Shown: positions 26,473 to 37,314 of the stretch, piece after piece
Layout of the letters: every line of letters starts with the position of its first letter
Numbering within the stretch: position 1 is the stretch's first letter
DNA from: Alkalicoccus luteus
GTDB taxonomy: Bacteria; Bacillota; Bacilli; Bacillales; Salisediminibacteriaceae
DNA: 64,000 nucleotides
Assembly: GCA_052061695.1 (NCBI GenBank)
Contig: JBPZEY010000005.1
Reading direction: 5' to 3' (one strand)
Program-made: the position numbers and the translations under genes
The notes under the pieces: generated by a model
Seen by the model: only the letters and a program-made list of their open reading frames with translations
Told to the model about the DNA's origin: nothing
Database searches by the model: none

Positions 26473-27564
26473 TTATTTTTTATTTGAAACTGATTCAAGG
26501 TATGATAGCCATTTATTAGCTATCAAATTAATATCTAGTTTATTTATTATCTCTCTAGCCTCATTAGCTATTTTAGTTGCAAATTCTTCTTCTCTAACAA
26601 CTTTTTCCATCGCCTTCGTTAGTTCTTCAGTATTTCCAACAGAAACTAATAACCCATTCTCGCCGCTTGTAATTAATTCGTTTGGTCCTCCAGCAGGACA
26701 ATTTGTGGATATAACTGGTAAACCAATTGCCATAGCTTCTATCAATGCATTAGGCATCCCTTCGTAGTTTGAACTTAAAACGAACAGTGATGCACCAGTA
26801 ATACGCTCTAGCACATCAGACTTTTTACCCGGAAAAGAGTAGGTATTTTTTTTGAGCTTCTGTTCTGCATAAGTCTCTAATTCATTTCTCAATGAGCCTT
26901 CACCGTATATGATTAACTCATAACCATCATTATTCTTCTGAAATTTTGAAAAGGCATCAATTAGTAGATGATGATTCTTTTGCTTTTCCAATCTCCCGAT
27001 AGAAACTATTTCTTTCCGTTTTACTTCTTCAATATTTTGAGGGATTCTGGAAGGGTCTAATGGGTTCGGTAATATTATACCTTTATGTTGAATACGCCTT
27101 GAGAAAAATTCACTTGCTTCCTTTGTTTGAAATATGAAACCATTTACTGTAGGGTATATAATCTGTCTAATTATACGCTTAATTTTACTAGGGGGGTATA
27201 TTGCAGGATTATTCCTTTCAGATACTACGCGCGGAATTCCTGTTCCGACCAGTGACAGAGCAGTCCATACATTTACCTTTTCCGGCATTGAAAGTACTAC
27301 ATCGGGATCGATACCTTTTATCAATTTCCTCATTTTCGTGTAAGCACCCAATAACCCCTTTTTCCCGATACGGCTCTTCGAAGACAAGGAAATAATTTTA
27401 ACTTCTTTTTTAATAGAATAAAAACAAGGCTCATTTACTTCAGTTATTATTGTACAATTTATATTATTTTCAATAAACCAATTAGCTAATTGTGCAATAA
27501 CACGTTCACAGCCACCACCATGCATGTCCCTCGTCACAATAACAATATTTTTCAATTTTCTCAC
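26473..27564 (-). CDS. Glycosyltransferase family 4 (a)
   Basis: 363 residues, GT-B fold. N-terminal TRDMHGGGCERVIAQLANWF is the acceptor-side glycine loop; GRLEKQKNHHLLIDAF and NYEGMPNALIEAMAIG with the EX7E pair mark the nucleotide-sugar side. It adds one sugar of the repeat unit; donor and linkage unknown. GTG start as given; a TTG 9 bases downstream has a better placed GGTGAG and is an equally good choice. Confidence 0.88.
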   Translation of the reverse strand: MRKLKNIVIVTRDMHGGGCERVIAQLANWFIENNINCTIITEVNEPCFYSIKKEVKIISLSSKSRIGKKGLLGAYTKMRKLIKGIDPDVVLSMPEKVNVWTALSLVGTGIPRVVSERNNPAIYPPSKIKRIIRQIIYPTVNGFIFQTKEASEFFSRRIQHKGIILPNPLDPSRIPQNIEEVKRKEIVSIGRLEKQKNHHLLIDAFSKFQKNNDGYELIIYGEGSLRNELETYAEQKLKKNTYSFPGKKSDVLERITGASLFVLSSNYEGMPNALIEAMAIGLPVISTNCPAGGPNELITSGENGLLVSVGNTEELTKAMEKVVREEEFATKIANEAREIINKLDINLIANKWLSYLESVSNKK

Positions 27565-27608
27565 CCGTAATCTAAAAGAGTTTTATATACTTAATTGTTA
27601 TACAATCA

Positions 27609-28724
27609 TCAAGTTTGAACTAATTTAAAATAATGTTCTTTTAAATGTTTTGCGTTTTCCTTAACATTAAATCCTGCCTCAGTTATTTCATGAATTACTT
27701 GTTTTTTCACTCGTTGCCTATCAATCATCTCTATTTCACTTATCTTTTTAACCCAGGCTGCTTCACCTGCTTCTAATGGCAAAAATTCTACTAAATCGGT
27801 AAGTTGTACTTCTTGTGTAACGTTGTCGGATATTATTGATGGTAAACAAGCAATTTGCCATTCAATAACTACATTAGGTAGTCCTTCATATCTGGATGGC
27901 AATACCATTATATCCATTGCTTGTATCAACTTTTCTACTTCAAGTGATTTACCAGTAAATATCACATTATTAGATAAACCCTTTCGTTGAATTTTCTTTT
28001 CTACTTCTTTTCTTGTATAACCGTCTCCTACCAAAAACAATACGTATTCAGGAGACCTTTTGACTAAATGTTCAATTATACCTATTAGGAAGTCATGGTT
28101 CTTTTGATAATTAAAAGCTCCAACATGTCCTATCACCTTTTTTCCTTCCAGATTATACTTCTCTCTGTATATTTGACGTATTTCTTCATTATATGAAAAT
28201 TTCTCCACGTCATTTCCATTATTCACAACAGTAAAATTATCACTCTGAAATAGCCATCTACCAGCTTGATAACCACAAGCAAATCCATGTGTGTAAGTAA
28301 AATTAAATACAGGCCTTAACAACTTATGAATTAGTTTATGTTTACACATAGAGTTACGACTATGTGATATTCGTACTTTTACACCAGCTTGTTTTGCAGC
28401 TAGCATTTCTACTGCTAAAGTACAACTGTTCCCATGGGCATGTACAATATCATACTTTTTCTTAGAAATTATTCTTTTTAATTCTCTAAAGTAAAGTAGT
28501 GGTTTTTTATTCCTTAATAGTAATTCAAATATTTCTCCATTATTGCTTTCTATTTCTTTCCTCAATCGCTCATTGATTTTATTTGGAATTACAAAGTCTA
28601 TTTCCATATTAGATTTATCCATATATCTGTAGTAATTCATTACACTATGTGTAATACCATCTAAGTCAAATTTAGTTGTAGCTATGATTAATAATTTTAC
28701 CTTTTTATGTTTCAACAAATGCAC
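27609..28724 (-). CDS. Glycosyltransferase family 4 (b)
   Basis: 371 residues, GT-B fold. IIATTKFDLDGITHSVMNYY at the N-terminus, VHAHGNSCTLAVEMLA, VGAFNYQKNHDFLIGI and RYEGLPNVVIEWQIACLP. The last block has Trp-Gln-Ile where most relatives have Ala-Met-Ala, as in a subgroup of capsule transferases. Start uncertain: GTG 28724 or TTG 28715, the latter better spaced from AGGTG. Confidence 0.87.
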   Translation of the reverse strand: MHLLKHKKVKLLIIATTKFDLDGITHSVMNYYRYMDKSNMEIDFVIPNKINERLRKEIESNNGEIFELLLRNKKPLLYFRELKRIISKKKYDIVHAHGNSCTLAVEMLAAKQAGVKVRISHSRNSMCKHKLIHKLLRPVFNFTYTHGFACGYQAGRWLFQSDNFTVVNNGNDVEKFSYNEEIRQIYREKYNLEGKKVIGHVGAFNYQKNHDFLIGIIEHLVKRSPEYVLFLVGDGYTRKEVEKKIQRKGLSNNVIFTGKSLEVEKLIQAMDIMVLPSRYEGLPNVVIEWQIACLPSIISDNVTQEVQLTDLVEFLPLEAGEAAWVKKISEIEMIDRQRVKKQVIHEITEAGFNVKENAKHLKEHYFKLVQT

Positions 28725-28809
28725 CTACTTATTTAAAGATAGTTTTATACGTTACTATTTTATTAAATTCAATGGGAACAATTACATTATGTTATTAACC
28801 TTATACAAT

Positions 28810-29913
28810 TTACTTTTGGGCAATCATTCCGATCATCTTCTCAGTATTCTCGCCAAAAATCCCCTGCCCATTAGCATATTGAGGAAACCATATGGACTGA
28901 GAAGTAATATTTATTTCTATTAACACAATTGACTCATTATGATCAACCATAAAATCCCAAGATATTATTCCTAAGTTAGGTATCCGACCATGTAATCTCT
29001 TTGCAGCCTCAATTATTTCCTGTGTTTTAACTACTTGATATCCATCAAAAGTAATTCCACTATCAGGGTGTACAGTATAGCTATCTTGAAATTCAGTAAA
29101 GCCCGTGCTTTTTAATATACCTTCATCACACAGCCCAATAACAATTCCGCCAGCATGAGCATTATCAACAAATGAACCATTCATCCCTACTCTTAATGAA
29201 AGAGGTGCGCAATACACTTCTCCGTCTAAGATGTAGGTAATAACCCTCAATGTATTAATAGAGTTTTCATGTAACAAACTATATGAGTGATGTGCTATGA
29301 GCATTTCCTGGATGATGAAGTTTCTTTTATATTTATTAATAATGGTATCGATAGTTTCACCAGTAAATATATCAATTCCATTTTTGACATTTATTAATCT
29401 TACACCTCTTCCCGAACTAGTATTAACTGTAGGCTTTATTACAGCCTTTCCTATATTCTGTATACTAGATAGGATATTCTCTTGATTCGTCACCACTCGC
29501 TCACTATCATAACAAAAACCATTAGAATTAAGGGTAATCGTTTTTGGGGTTCTAACCAGTTCATTATTAATTAGCATTTCTGTAACGGACTTGTCCGAAA
29601 GTGTCCTACAAATATATCTTGGATTCATCATAGGCTCGAGTTTAGTAGAAAATAATATCTCAGGAAAATAGTGTGGGTCATATTTACCAAGATAACTTTG
29701 GTATAGCCGGTGCCATTTTTTTGAAATTTTCTTGCCGTAGTTTTTTTCCCATAGAGCATCAATTTCTTGTATTTGTTGATTACTTAATTTTACTTTTGAA
29801 TAAAGTTTTTTCTTTTTTCTAATATTCTTTAACTCATGCAAGAAAATAATAAACCTTAATAAATAATATAAAATTGATTCAAAAAGTTTCTCTACTCTAG
29901 TATATATCCTCAA
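28810..29913 (-). CDS. Sugar-transfer-associated ATP-grasp protein
   Basis: 367 residues. N-terminal basic helix, then an ATP-grasp module of the PF14397 type: VIKPTVNTSSGRGVRLINV (ATP-binding lysine and glycine loop), IIQEMLIAHHSYSLLHENS, INTLRVITYILDGEVYCAPL, and WDFMVDHNESIVLIEINI with metal ligands. The family is found in polysaccharide loci and may attach amino acids or similar groups to sugars. TTG start with GGAGG 8 bases upstream, 11 bases after the preceding gene. Third ATP-grasp in this cassette but of a different family from the two TupA-like ones. Confidence 0.82.
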   Translation of the reverse strand: MRIYTRVEKLFESILYYLLRFIIFLHELKNIRKKKKLYSKVKLSNQQIQEIDALWEKNYGKKISKKWHRLYQSYLGKYDPHYFPEILFSTKLEPMMNPRYICRTLSDKSVTEMLINNELVRTPKTITLNSNGFCYDSERVVTNQENILSSIQNIGKAVIKPTVNTSSGRGVRLINVKNGIDIFTGETIDTIINKYKRNFIIQEMLIAHHSYSLLHENSINTLRVITYILDGEVYCAPLSLRVGMNGSFVDNAHAGGIVIGLCDEGILKSTGFTEFQDSYTVHPDSGITFDGYQVVKTQEIIEAAKRLHGRIPNLGIISWDFMVDHNESIVLIEINITSQSIWFPQYANGQGIFGENTEKMIGMIAQK

Positions 29914-29924
29914 AAAGAATCCTC

Positions 29925-30806
29925 CTACACCCTACTAATTGGTAGAGTAATCCAACTACCCATTTTCTTATTAAATTCATAAGGGGTGATTTTACTAAAA
30001 CCTGCCCCGTTAGTGAATGTAATTTCACCAAAGTATATCTTTTTATTTGAAATATAAAAGTCTACACGCGCATGATGGAACTTTGATGACAATATTTTTG
30101 CGTAGTCTAACATTTCTTGTAATTGCTTTGGTTTTTCTACATATTCTGATTCATCGTTTTTATACCCAATAGAAATACCTTTCATTAATTTCCAATTTAA
30201 GTCATATAAGTTTCTTTTATGGTCCGAAAACCTAGAAGTGTGGACATCAATGAATTTAGGTACTCCATTAAAGCAAAAGACTTTGTAATCAACTGGCACG
30301 GAATTATTATCACTTAGAAACTTTTCAATTATTATTCTTGGTTTTACCACATTGTAAAACCATTCGCCATAACTCGGAAGATACTTTACCTTTAACCACT
30401 TCTTCAACCTATTAATTGTATCTTTACAATTTAGTTCTTGTTTATTTTTGCAAATAATGTTTAGGCCTGATCCATGAGTAACCTTTATTACAAATTGGTT
30501 AGGAAGATCTTCAAAAGGGATATTTTCAGGTTCAAAGCCTTCCCAATATAAATCATTTAAAATATGCCCACAACCTAAAGAGGCTACAAAATCTCTAACT
30601 GTATATTTATCACTGCATATAGGCATTAAAGGATTTTTATCATATAATTTTATCCAATTTAGCTTTTCATTATAGGTAATTGGATTTTCTAAATTTAACT
30701 TCTGACCTGTTTTTAACCTATAAAGAAGCTGAAGTTCTTTTTTGGGGTTTACTTTATAAAAAATATTAAAAGGGGCTAAAATTATGTTCTTTGTTAAATT
30801 ATTCAT
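29925..30806 (-). CDS. TupA-like ATP-grasp ligase (copy 2)
   Basis: 293 residues, same block order as the ligase at 24116: QKLNLENPITYNEKLNWIKL, CSDKYTVRDFVAS, VIKVTHGSGLNIICKNK, IIEKFL, DYKVFCFNGVPKFIDVH and RVDFYISNKKIYFGEITF. Identity between the two is clearly partial, so they are old paralogues with possibly different acceptors. AGGGG five bases before ATG. Start overlaps the upstream glycosyltransferase end by 8 bases, showing coupling. Confidence 0.82.
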   Translation of the reverse strand: MNNLTKNIILAPFNIFYKVNPKKELQLLYRLKTGQKLNLENPITYNEKLNWIKLYDKNPLMPICSDKYTVRDFVASLGCGHILNDLYWEGFEPENIPFEDLPNQFVIKVTHGSGLNIICKNKQELNCKDTINRLKKWLKVKYLPSYGEWFYNVVKPRIIIEKFLSDNNSVPVDYKVFCFNGVPKFIDVHTSRFSDHKRNLYDLNWKLMKGISIGYKNDESEYVEKPKQLQEMLDYAKILSSKFHHARVDFYISNKKIYFGEITFTNGAGFSKITPYEFNKKMGSWITLPISRV

Positions 30807-31695
30807 ATTTACCCCTCTCTTTTATTGATTTTAAATCTTTTACATTTATTTGTTGTTCAGAAGCTGGATTAATAATTTCTTGCTCACATATTTTTGCGTC
30901 AACTAAATACCTATACCAATAACATTCAAAGTAATGATATATATAGCCTTCTTTCCCATCTAAAAATCCAAATTTGAAATAGTAATTATACACAAACCAT
31001 AACCATGCTCTGAAAAATCTTGGAGCCTTATAGTATAATCCAAATTTCTTTTTTCTTGTACTTTGGATTTTTTCATCCGTTTGAATTTCGCTAGAATTTC
31101 CTTTTTTATAAGCTAAATAATCTTCCATTTCACGAGTAGCATAATAATTATATTTTGTTATAAAACTATTAATATCTTTAAAATCATGGTGGATAAAACG
31201 TTCCTTTGTAGGAACAGATCGACCATGAGATAATACACTATGGGCATCACGTTTCCTATCCTCTATCCGACCTATTCCACATTTAAAAATCATTAATTTT
31301 CTCTTCTTACTAGCACCATATTTTAGACGTTTACCTAAAAAATATAACCATGCTTCCATGGTTATACCGTTAACATCATCATCTGCATGTTTGGACATCA
31401 ACATTTCAGCTTCTTTGCATAGCTCTAGAGTAAATCTTTCATCAGCATCTAGGCGCAGAATCCATTTTGTTTGAATATTTGTATTATCAATTCCCCAATT
31501 AAACTGCTTGGCATAGTATTCAAATTCATTGAAATAAACATCTGCTCCGCAAGACTTTGCTAACTCAACAGTATTATCTGTACTTCCACTATCAACGACA
31601 ACTGCTCTTTTAGCAAAACCTTTTATTGAATCCAGACATGCTACAATATTTTTACTTTCATTTTTTGTTAATATAATTGCAGTTAAGTCAGCCAT
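30799..31695 (-). CDS. Glycosyltransferase family 2
   Basis: 298 residues, GT-A fold. TAIILTKNESKNIVACLDSI at the N-terminus, VVDSGSTDNT, then WILRLDADERFT with the DXD-type metal motif; WaaE/KdtX-like C-terminal part rich in Tyr/Trp. Adds a sugar on the cytoplasmic face. I chose ATG 31695 (AAGGA 10 bases upstream); a longer frame to 31752 runs into the preceding gene. Confidence 0.88.
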   Translation of the reverse strand: MADLTAIILTKNESKNIVACLDSIKGFAKRAVVVDSGSTDNTVELAKSCGADVYFNEFEYYAKQFNWGIDNTNIQTKWILRLDADERFTLELCKEAEMLMSKHADDDVNGITMEAWLYFLGKRLKYGASKKRKLMIFKCGIGRIEDRKRDAHSVLSHGRSVPTKERFIHHDFKDINSFITKYNYYATREMEDYLAYKKGNSSEIQTDEKIQSTRKKKFGLYYKAPRFFRAWLWFVYNYYFKFGFLDGKEGYIYHYFECYWYRYLVDAKICEQEIINPASEQQINVKDLKSIKERGKYE

Positions 31696-31723
31696 TATTC
31701 CACATTCCTTCATATAATTATTT

Positions 31724-32581
31724 CTATTCTTCAGTCCTTCTAATCGACTCATGTAAATCTCTAATTCTATAATTATCTTTATAACAACTTAAATTCTGAT
31801 CATATATTAAGTTCCCAAACACTTTATTAATAATCCCTATTTTTCGACCCATTATCCCCAAAACAGGATTGAATACTTTAGTCAACCTAACCTTTTTGCC
31901 ATGAGCTTCTCCAATTAACTTAACCATCTCACTTGTCTTAACGTATTCAGCATTTTGTGGGAAGAATAACCCACTCTCATTGTTGTCAATTAATAGCCGC
32001 AAGAATTCACATAGATTATCTATATGGAGCATGCTACGCTGATTTTCAATGTCCGGAAATAAAGGTAACTTCTTAGCTGCTTTTGCTAGTTTGGGATAGT
32101 TTCCTTTTGACCCTTTCCCATAAATCATAGGAGGTCGAATAATTACAATATTAAAAGTTTGATCTTCCATCTCAGTAATTCTTTGTTCTGCTTCAAGTTT
32201 GCTCTGTCCATAAAAGTTACTGGGACGTGCAAGAGTATCTCGACCTATGACACGTTTATCTTTTGAGCTATCTCCATAAACAATTATGCTACTCATAAAG
32301 ATAAACTGCCCTACTCCTTCAAATTTTGCTTTTTGGGCAATTTCAACTGTTAAATCTCTATTTACTTTATAATATAAATCTTCCATGTTTGGATCACGAG
32401 AAACATGTGCAATTCCAGCTAGGTGAAGAACAACATCAAATGAAGAGAAGTTAATTTTTTTCCAAGAATTATCACGAACACTTATCTTAGTTACTTGGTA
32501 TTTGTCCTTAGTTTTATTTAGCCAAGCTTCAAATTGCTTTCCAATGTAACTACTTTCACCTGTAATTAAAACCTTTTTCAT
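31724..32581 (-). CDS. NAD-dependent sugar epimerase/reductase (extended SDR)
   Basis: 285 residues. Rossmann start VLITGESSYIGKQFEAWL, LHLAGIAHVSRD, MSSIIVYGDSS and the catalytic YGQSKLEAE (Tyr, Lys). It is shorter than GalE and the glycine pattern GESSYIG is atypical. In many capsule loci such proteins make deoxy- or epimerised UDP-sugars next to the initiating transferase; the exact product is unknown. AAGGAG 11 bases before ATG, two bases downstream of the preceding gene. Confidence 0.82.
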   Translation of the reverse strand: MKKVLITGESSYIGKQFEAWLNKTKDKYQVTKISVRDNSWKKINFSSFDVVLHLAGIAHVSRDPNMEDLYYKVNRDLTVEIAQKAKFEGVGQFIFMSSIIVYGDSSKDKRVIGRDTLARPSNFYGQSKLEAEQRITEMEDQTFNIVIIRPPMIYGKGSKGNYPKLAKAAKKLPLFPDIENQRSMLHIDNLCEFLRLLIDNNESGLFFPQNAEYVKTSEMVKLIGEAHGKKVRLTKVFNPVLGIMGRKIGIINKVFGNLIYDQNLSCYKDNYRIRDLHESIRRTEE

Positions 32582-32583
32582 AG

Positions 32584-33207
<624 letters not shown>

Positions 33208-33213
33208 GTACAT

Positions 33214-33622
33214 CTCCGTTACACTCCTTGAAAATTTTTTAGTTTGTTAGTACTAGATTAGAACTCATTCCAACCAACTACTAACCTACTAAACCTCATC
33301 TATATCCGATAGCCACCTCGTCTTTTGTATTCAAAAATATACTTTAAGTAAAATATATAGTTATAAATACTACCTTTTGGTACAACACACTCTAGTTCCA
33401 AACATTATTGTTGCTCCATTTGGTTTTAAGAAATAAAGACTTTCTCACACTCATCTGATTAAGACTATCCATAATAGATTAAAACTTTAAAAACCAGTTC
33501 AATCATTCAACATATAGTTCGGTAATTATCGTTATTGATCTATATTGTATTGTCACGTCCTGCCTACTAATTCTATACGCTTTCGGCCTCGTGCTTTGTC
33601 ATTCTCTCTTATTCAAAATCGT
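33214..33622. other. AT-rich spacer between cassette and IS remnants
   Basis: No gene, clear promoter or terminator was seen here. The sequence is AT-rich to about 33540, then abruptly becomes GC-richer where the transposase remnant begins. Confidence 0.5.
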
Positions 33623-34440
33623 TCATCGAACCTTCATCTCGATTGGGGCGACCTCCCCCTTCATTGCTTCTTCATGGTAGGCGGCCGGGGTCATGAAGTG
33701 GAGGCTGCCATGAGGCCGTTTAGCGTTGTAGTAGGCATAGTAGGCGTCCACTTCGGCATAGGCTTCATCGAAGAATGTAAAGACGCATTGATCGAAACAT
33801 TCCTGATGGAGATGGCTGTGAAACGCCTCCACGTATGCGTTCAGGTTCGGAGATTTTTGTGGAATGCTTTCATAGTAATTGTGATGTTGGTGCATAAACG
33901 TTTTGACCAGCATCTGGCGAATCTGCATCCAGCGGCACTCCGGGCCGCGATAATAACCGACAATGGTCCGGTCAAAGACATCAATCACATTGCAGATAAA
34001 GAAGAATCGCCCCGATTCCGCAATGATGCCGTATTTAAGATCCATCTGCCAGAGCTGGTTCGGTGCGGTGATGACCCGCACGCGTGCCAGGTGACGGGGG
34101 TAAGGCGGCTTTTTGTGTCGTTGTTCCTTGAGAATACCGAGCTCCTGGCAGAGGCGGTAGACCTTCTTTTTGTTAATGACAAGATCAAAGTCGCGGCGAA
34201 GCAAGCCCCCCATTTTTTGTAGCCACAGGTGCTGGCCCACTCGTCACAGGCCAGTTCCATCAATCGTTCTTTAATCGCGTCATCCGGAATGGGGTCTCCG
34301 TGGATCGTCAGCGAATAACCGGGAATCGGTCGGCCTCGTGGCCGTTCAAGCAGACGCAGGGTTGCGTTCATGGTACGTCTGGGATAGGCAGTGTAGTACG
34401 TCGAGACGGCAATCCTCACCAGGCGCAGGATCAAACGGGC
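33623..34440 (-). pseudogene. IS3-family transposase (OrfB) remnant 1
   Basis: On the minus strand one frame from about 34434 gives RIAVSTYYTAYPRR and DDAIKERLMELACDEW; at about 34215 the frame shifts and continues GGLLRRDFDLVINKKKVYRL, then QLWQMDLKYGII, VIDVFDRTIVGYYRG and PNLNAYVEAFHSHLHQE. This is an IS3/IS150-type integrase core with the first Asp and the Glu. The segment with the second catalytic Asp (usually SDNGPQF) is missing between GYYRG and NYYESIPQKSPN. Frameshift plus internal deletion show it is dead. Element ends not found. Confidence 0.85.
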
Positions 34441-34613
34441 CCGGAAGCCGGCATTTTAAGTTGTTTTTGTGCGGACTCCCTCTGAAACCTGAAAAGCAAT
34501 GTCTTATTTTTTATCTTTTTTAGTCTGTTTTAAAGTCCACTTATTAAACGATAGCAGCTGCAAAGCCACTCCTTTTGTGTTCTGATATAAATATCGGTCC
34601 CCTATGCCTGGTT

Positions 34614-35285
34614 TCAGAGTTCCGCAGTCCACTCTCGGTTAAAGCGATTTGATTCAGTTTTCAACGTATAATTAGAGTCCTTAGTGGTCACAAACGCAAC
34701 TTTCGGAATCGCAAGCAGCCATTGTTCCTGCATGAGACGAGCAACCGTTTTGACCAACATCGTGTAGCCCCACGCCACCAAATCTTGATGCACGCGCGGG
34801 CTCCATAGCTGCCCCTGCTTTCGCGAAACGATCGGCTTACCATCCGTTTTTTCTCTGTACGATCCGCTTCTCCGTCGGTCTCTAGTGCATGTTGACGCTG
34901 TTTCCATTTGTAATAGCCGCTTTTCGAAACCTGCAAAATGCGGCACATCTTCTCGTTGGCATACTCGTTTCCATGGCGTCGAATATGCACGTGGATCACG
35001 GCTTTGGCTGCATAAACAGTGCATAGTTTTTTAAAAAATCTCATTTTCCTCTTTCAGGTCAAGCACCTCTTTTTCATACGCTTACTTCATCGCTTCCAGA
35101 TCGCCTAGAGTCGACAGAATGTCACCGGATCGCTCTAGTGCGACTTGCAATCGATCCGCTTTCACCTATTTTTTTCCACAGTGGCGCGGTGTTTCCCGAT
35201 TTTTTTCTGCCCGATCCCGGTTGACTATAAATCTCTTCTTCCACTAACTTGGCGATGTGTTCCTTACATATGACGATACATAATA
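34614..35285 (-). pseudogene. IS3-family element remnant 2 (OrfA end and OrfB start)
   Basis: From about 35280 downward the minus strand has EHIAKLVEEEIYSQPGSGRK and, after stops, a stretch EVLDLKEENEIF typical of the OrfA leucine zipper. Next come OrfB pieces in shifting frames: HGNEYANEKMCRILQVSKSG, YYKWKQR, SPRVHQDLVAWGYTMLVKTV, ARLMQEQWLLAIPKVAFV and ESNRFNREW. It stops before the DDE core. Different in sequence from remnant 1, so at least two IS3 insertions decayed here. Confidence 0.75.
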
Positions 35286-35408
35286 GCTCTACTCATTCAC
35301 GTCCTTTTTAAATACTAACTCTGTGATTGTGCGTTACCTTTGCGTCTGCCTGTAATGCTCACTCTAACGACTAACATCCATTTGTTTTAATCTATTTTTT
35401 AGTTTATT

Positions 35409-37235
35409 TTATTTAGCAATACTATAATTTCTTAAACCGCTAACGCGGAAGTGGGAGATATTGAGAACTAGCTCACGCAAATCGTTAATATCTTGTTTTT
35501 CAAATGTATTGATTAATTCATGTATTACTTGAATATTCACTGGAGGTGTTTTTCCCCTGTAAATCATTGGGAAAATTTGTTGATCGTGAACTTCTTCATT
35601 TCCTAACAGCTCTTCAAACAGCTTCTCGCCCGGCCGCATTCCAGAATATCGTATGGCAATTTCATTTTCACTGAATCCAGAAAGCTTTATCAGGTTTTTA
35701 GCGAGATCCACGATCTTTACTGGTTCTCCCATATCAAGCACAAACACTTCGCCCCCTTCTGCTAATGACCCTGCTTGCAGCACCAGCCTCGAAGCTTCCG
35801 GAATTGTCATGAAATACCTTGTCATGTCCGGATGTGTAACGGTCAGAGGGCCCCCGGCAGCTATTTGCTGCTTAAATAAAGGAATGACTGACCCCCGACT
35901 ACCAAGCACGTTTCCAAAACGCACGGCGACAAATTTCGTCGAACTCTTTTGTCCCATACACTGCACGATCATTTCTGCGATGCGTTTCGTTGCCCCCATC
36001 ACGCTGGTCGGATTTACCGCTTTATCGGTGGAAATCATGACAAAGGATGACACGCCGGCTTCATCGGCTGCCTCTGCACAGTTTTTCGTTCCGATCACAT
36101 TGTTTTTCACTGCTTCGTGCGGGTTACGCTCCATCAATGGTACGTGCTTGTGCGCTGCTGCATGATAGACGACGTCAGGCGCATGGGTTTTAAATACATC
36201 CACCATACGTGCTTTATCCTGCACATCGGCAATCTCTGTCACAATATCCATCTTTAGATCACTGAATTTCGTACGCAACTCCATTTCAATCGTGTAAATG
36301 CTGTTTTCCCCATGTCCTAACAGGACAAGCTTTTCAGGAGAATACCGTGACACTTGCCTGCAGACCTCTGAACCTATCGATCCTCCGGCCCCCGTTACCA
36401 CGACCGTCTTACCTGTTAACGTTTCTCCAATCTTCTTCGTATCCAGTTCCACCGGCTCTCGTCCTAACAAATCCTCTACTTGCACATCGCGCATCTGCGT
36501 CACACTGACTCTTCCGGACATGATGTCTTCTACAGACGGCATGATTTGAGTTTTTACCTTCGTTTGTGAACAGATCTCGAATAGTTCACTCAGCTGTGAT
36601 TTGGATAAGGATGGAATCGCAATAATGATATGCTGGATGTTTTTATCTTTAACGATGCTCGGAATGCTTTCCTTCGTTCCTGCCACCGGAACTCCCATAA
36701 TTTCAAGACCGGTTTTCATTTTGTCATCGTCAATAAAAGCAACGGGGTGCAGTTCAGACATTTCGCTATTCAACAGCTGACGCGCTACCATCGTGCCGCC
36801 GTTTCCAGCTCCGATGATCATCGCCCGTTTTTTATTGGCTGCTGATCTAAACTTGGCATCCCGGTACACTCGCCACGAAAATCGGGAGGCACCGATTAAT
36901 AAAATATGTAGCATCAATGTAATTAATAACGTTCTTGAATACATGACCTGGTAAAGCACCAGCTGCAGTATTCCTACCGTTGCAACGGAGAGTGTTACGG
37001 CTACAAAAATCGATGACAGCTCACGAATACTCGCGTACTGCCAAACGCGCTTATAGAGCTTAAAGAAATGGGCAAATACGTGGTGGCTAATTAGTAGCCC
37101 GATCGATGTGACAATCAGTGCAGGTGTGACAATTTCCGATGCGGGGGCGATGAGCCAGTTACCAACGAACACAGAAAGCATGACAATCAGTGAGTCAATC
37201 GCTATGAGTAAAGCGAGCCGTTTATGGATCGTCAC
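35409..37235 (-). CDS. UDP-sugar 4,6-dehydratase, EpsC/CapD/PglF type
   Basis: 608 residues: four N-terminal membrane helices (to about 115), a first Rossmann domain (AMIIGAGNGGTMVARQLL, about 137-155), then the dehydratase domain with TGAGGSIGSEVCRQVSR, HAAAHKHVPLMERNP, ISTDKAVNPTSVMGATKR (Met-xxx-Lys where small SDRs have Tyr-xxx-Lys, as in PglF) and SGMRPGEKLFEELL. Probably converts UDP-GlcNAc to the 4-keto-6-deoxy sugar at the membrane. GTG 37235 with AAAGGAGGG is the start; the frame is open further upstream without an RBS. EpsC follows an EAR-like leader here, as in B. subtilis eps. Confidence 0.92.
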   Translation of the reverse strand: MTIHKRLALLIAIDSLIVMLSVFVGNWLIAPASEIVTPALIVTSIGLLISHHVFAHFFKLYKRVWQYASIRELSSIFVAVTLSVATVGILQLVLYQVMYSRTLLITLMLHILLIGASRFSWRVYRDAKFRSAANKKRAMIIGAGNGGTMVARQLLNSEMSELHPVAFIDDDKMKTGLEIMGVPVAGTKESIPSIVKDKNIQHIIIAIPSLSKSQLSELFEICSQTKVKTQIMPSVEDIMSGRVSVTQMRDVQVEDLLGREPVELDTKKIGETLTGKTVVVTGAGGSIGSEVCRQVSRYSPEKLVLLGHGENSIYTIEMELRTKFSDLKMDIVTEIADVQDKARMVDVFKTHAPDVVYHAAAHKHVPLMERNPHEAVKNNVIGTKNCAEAADEAGVSSFVMISTDKAVNPTSVMGATKRIAEMIVQCMGQKSSTKFVAVRFGNVLGSRGSVIPLFKQQIAAGGPLTVTHPDMTRYFMTIPEASRLVLQAGSLAEGGEVFVLDMGEPVKIVDLAKNLIKLSGFSENEIAIRYSGMRPGEKLFEELLGNEEVHDQQIFPMIYRGKTPPVNIQVIHELINTFEKQDINDLRELVLNISHFRVSGLRNYSIAK

Positions 37236-37314
37236 TTGAGACCCTCCTTTAATCAAGAATATGTTTTGCAAAACAACACAGCCCTTTCGTTCAAAACGGC
37301 TCTATTGTTTTACA

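Noticed and set aside
33985..34434. Intact 149-residue protein
   Set aside because: It is the N-terminal part of an IS3 OrfB that runs out of frame after about 70 residues; the rest is nonsense.
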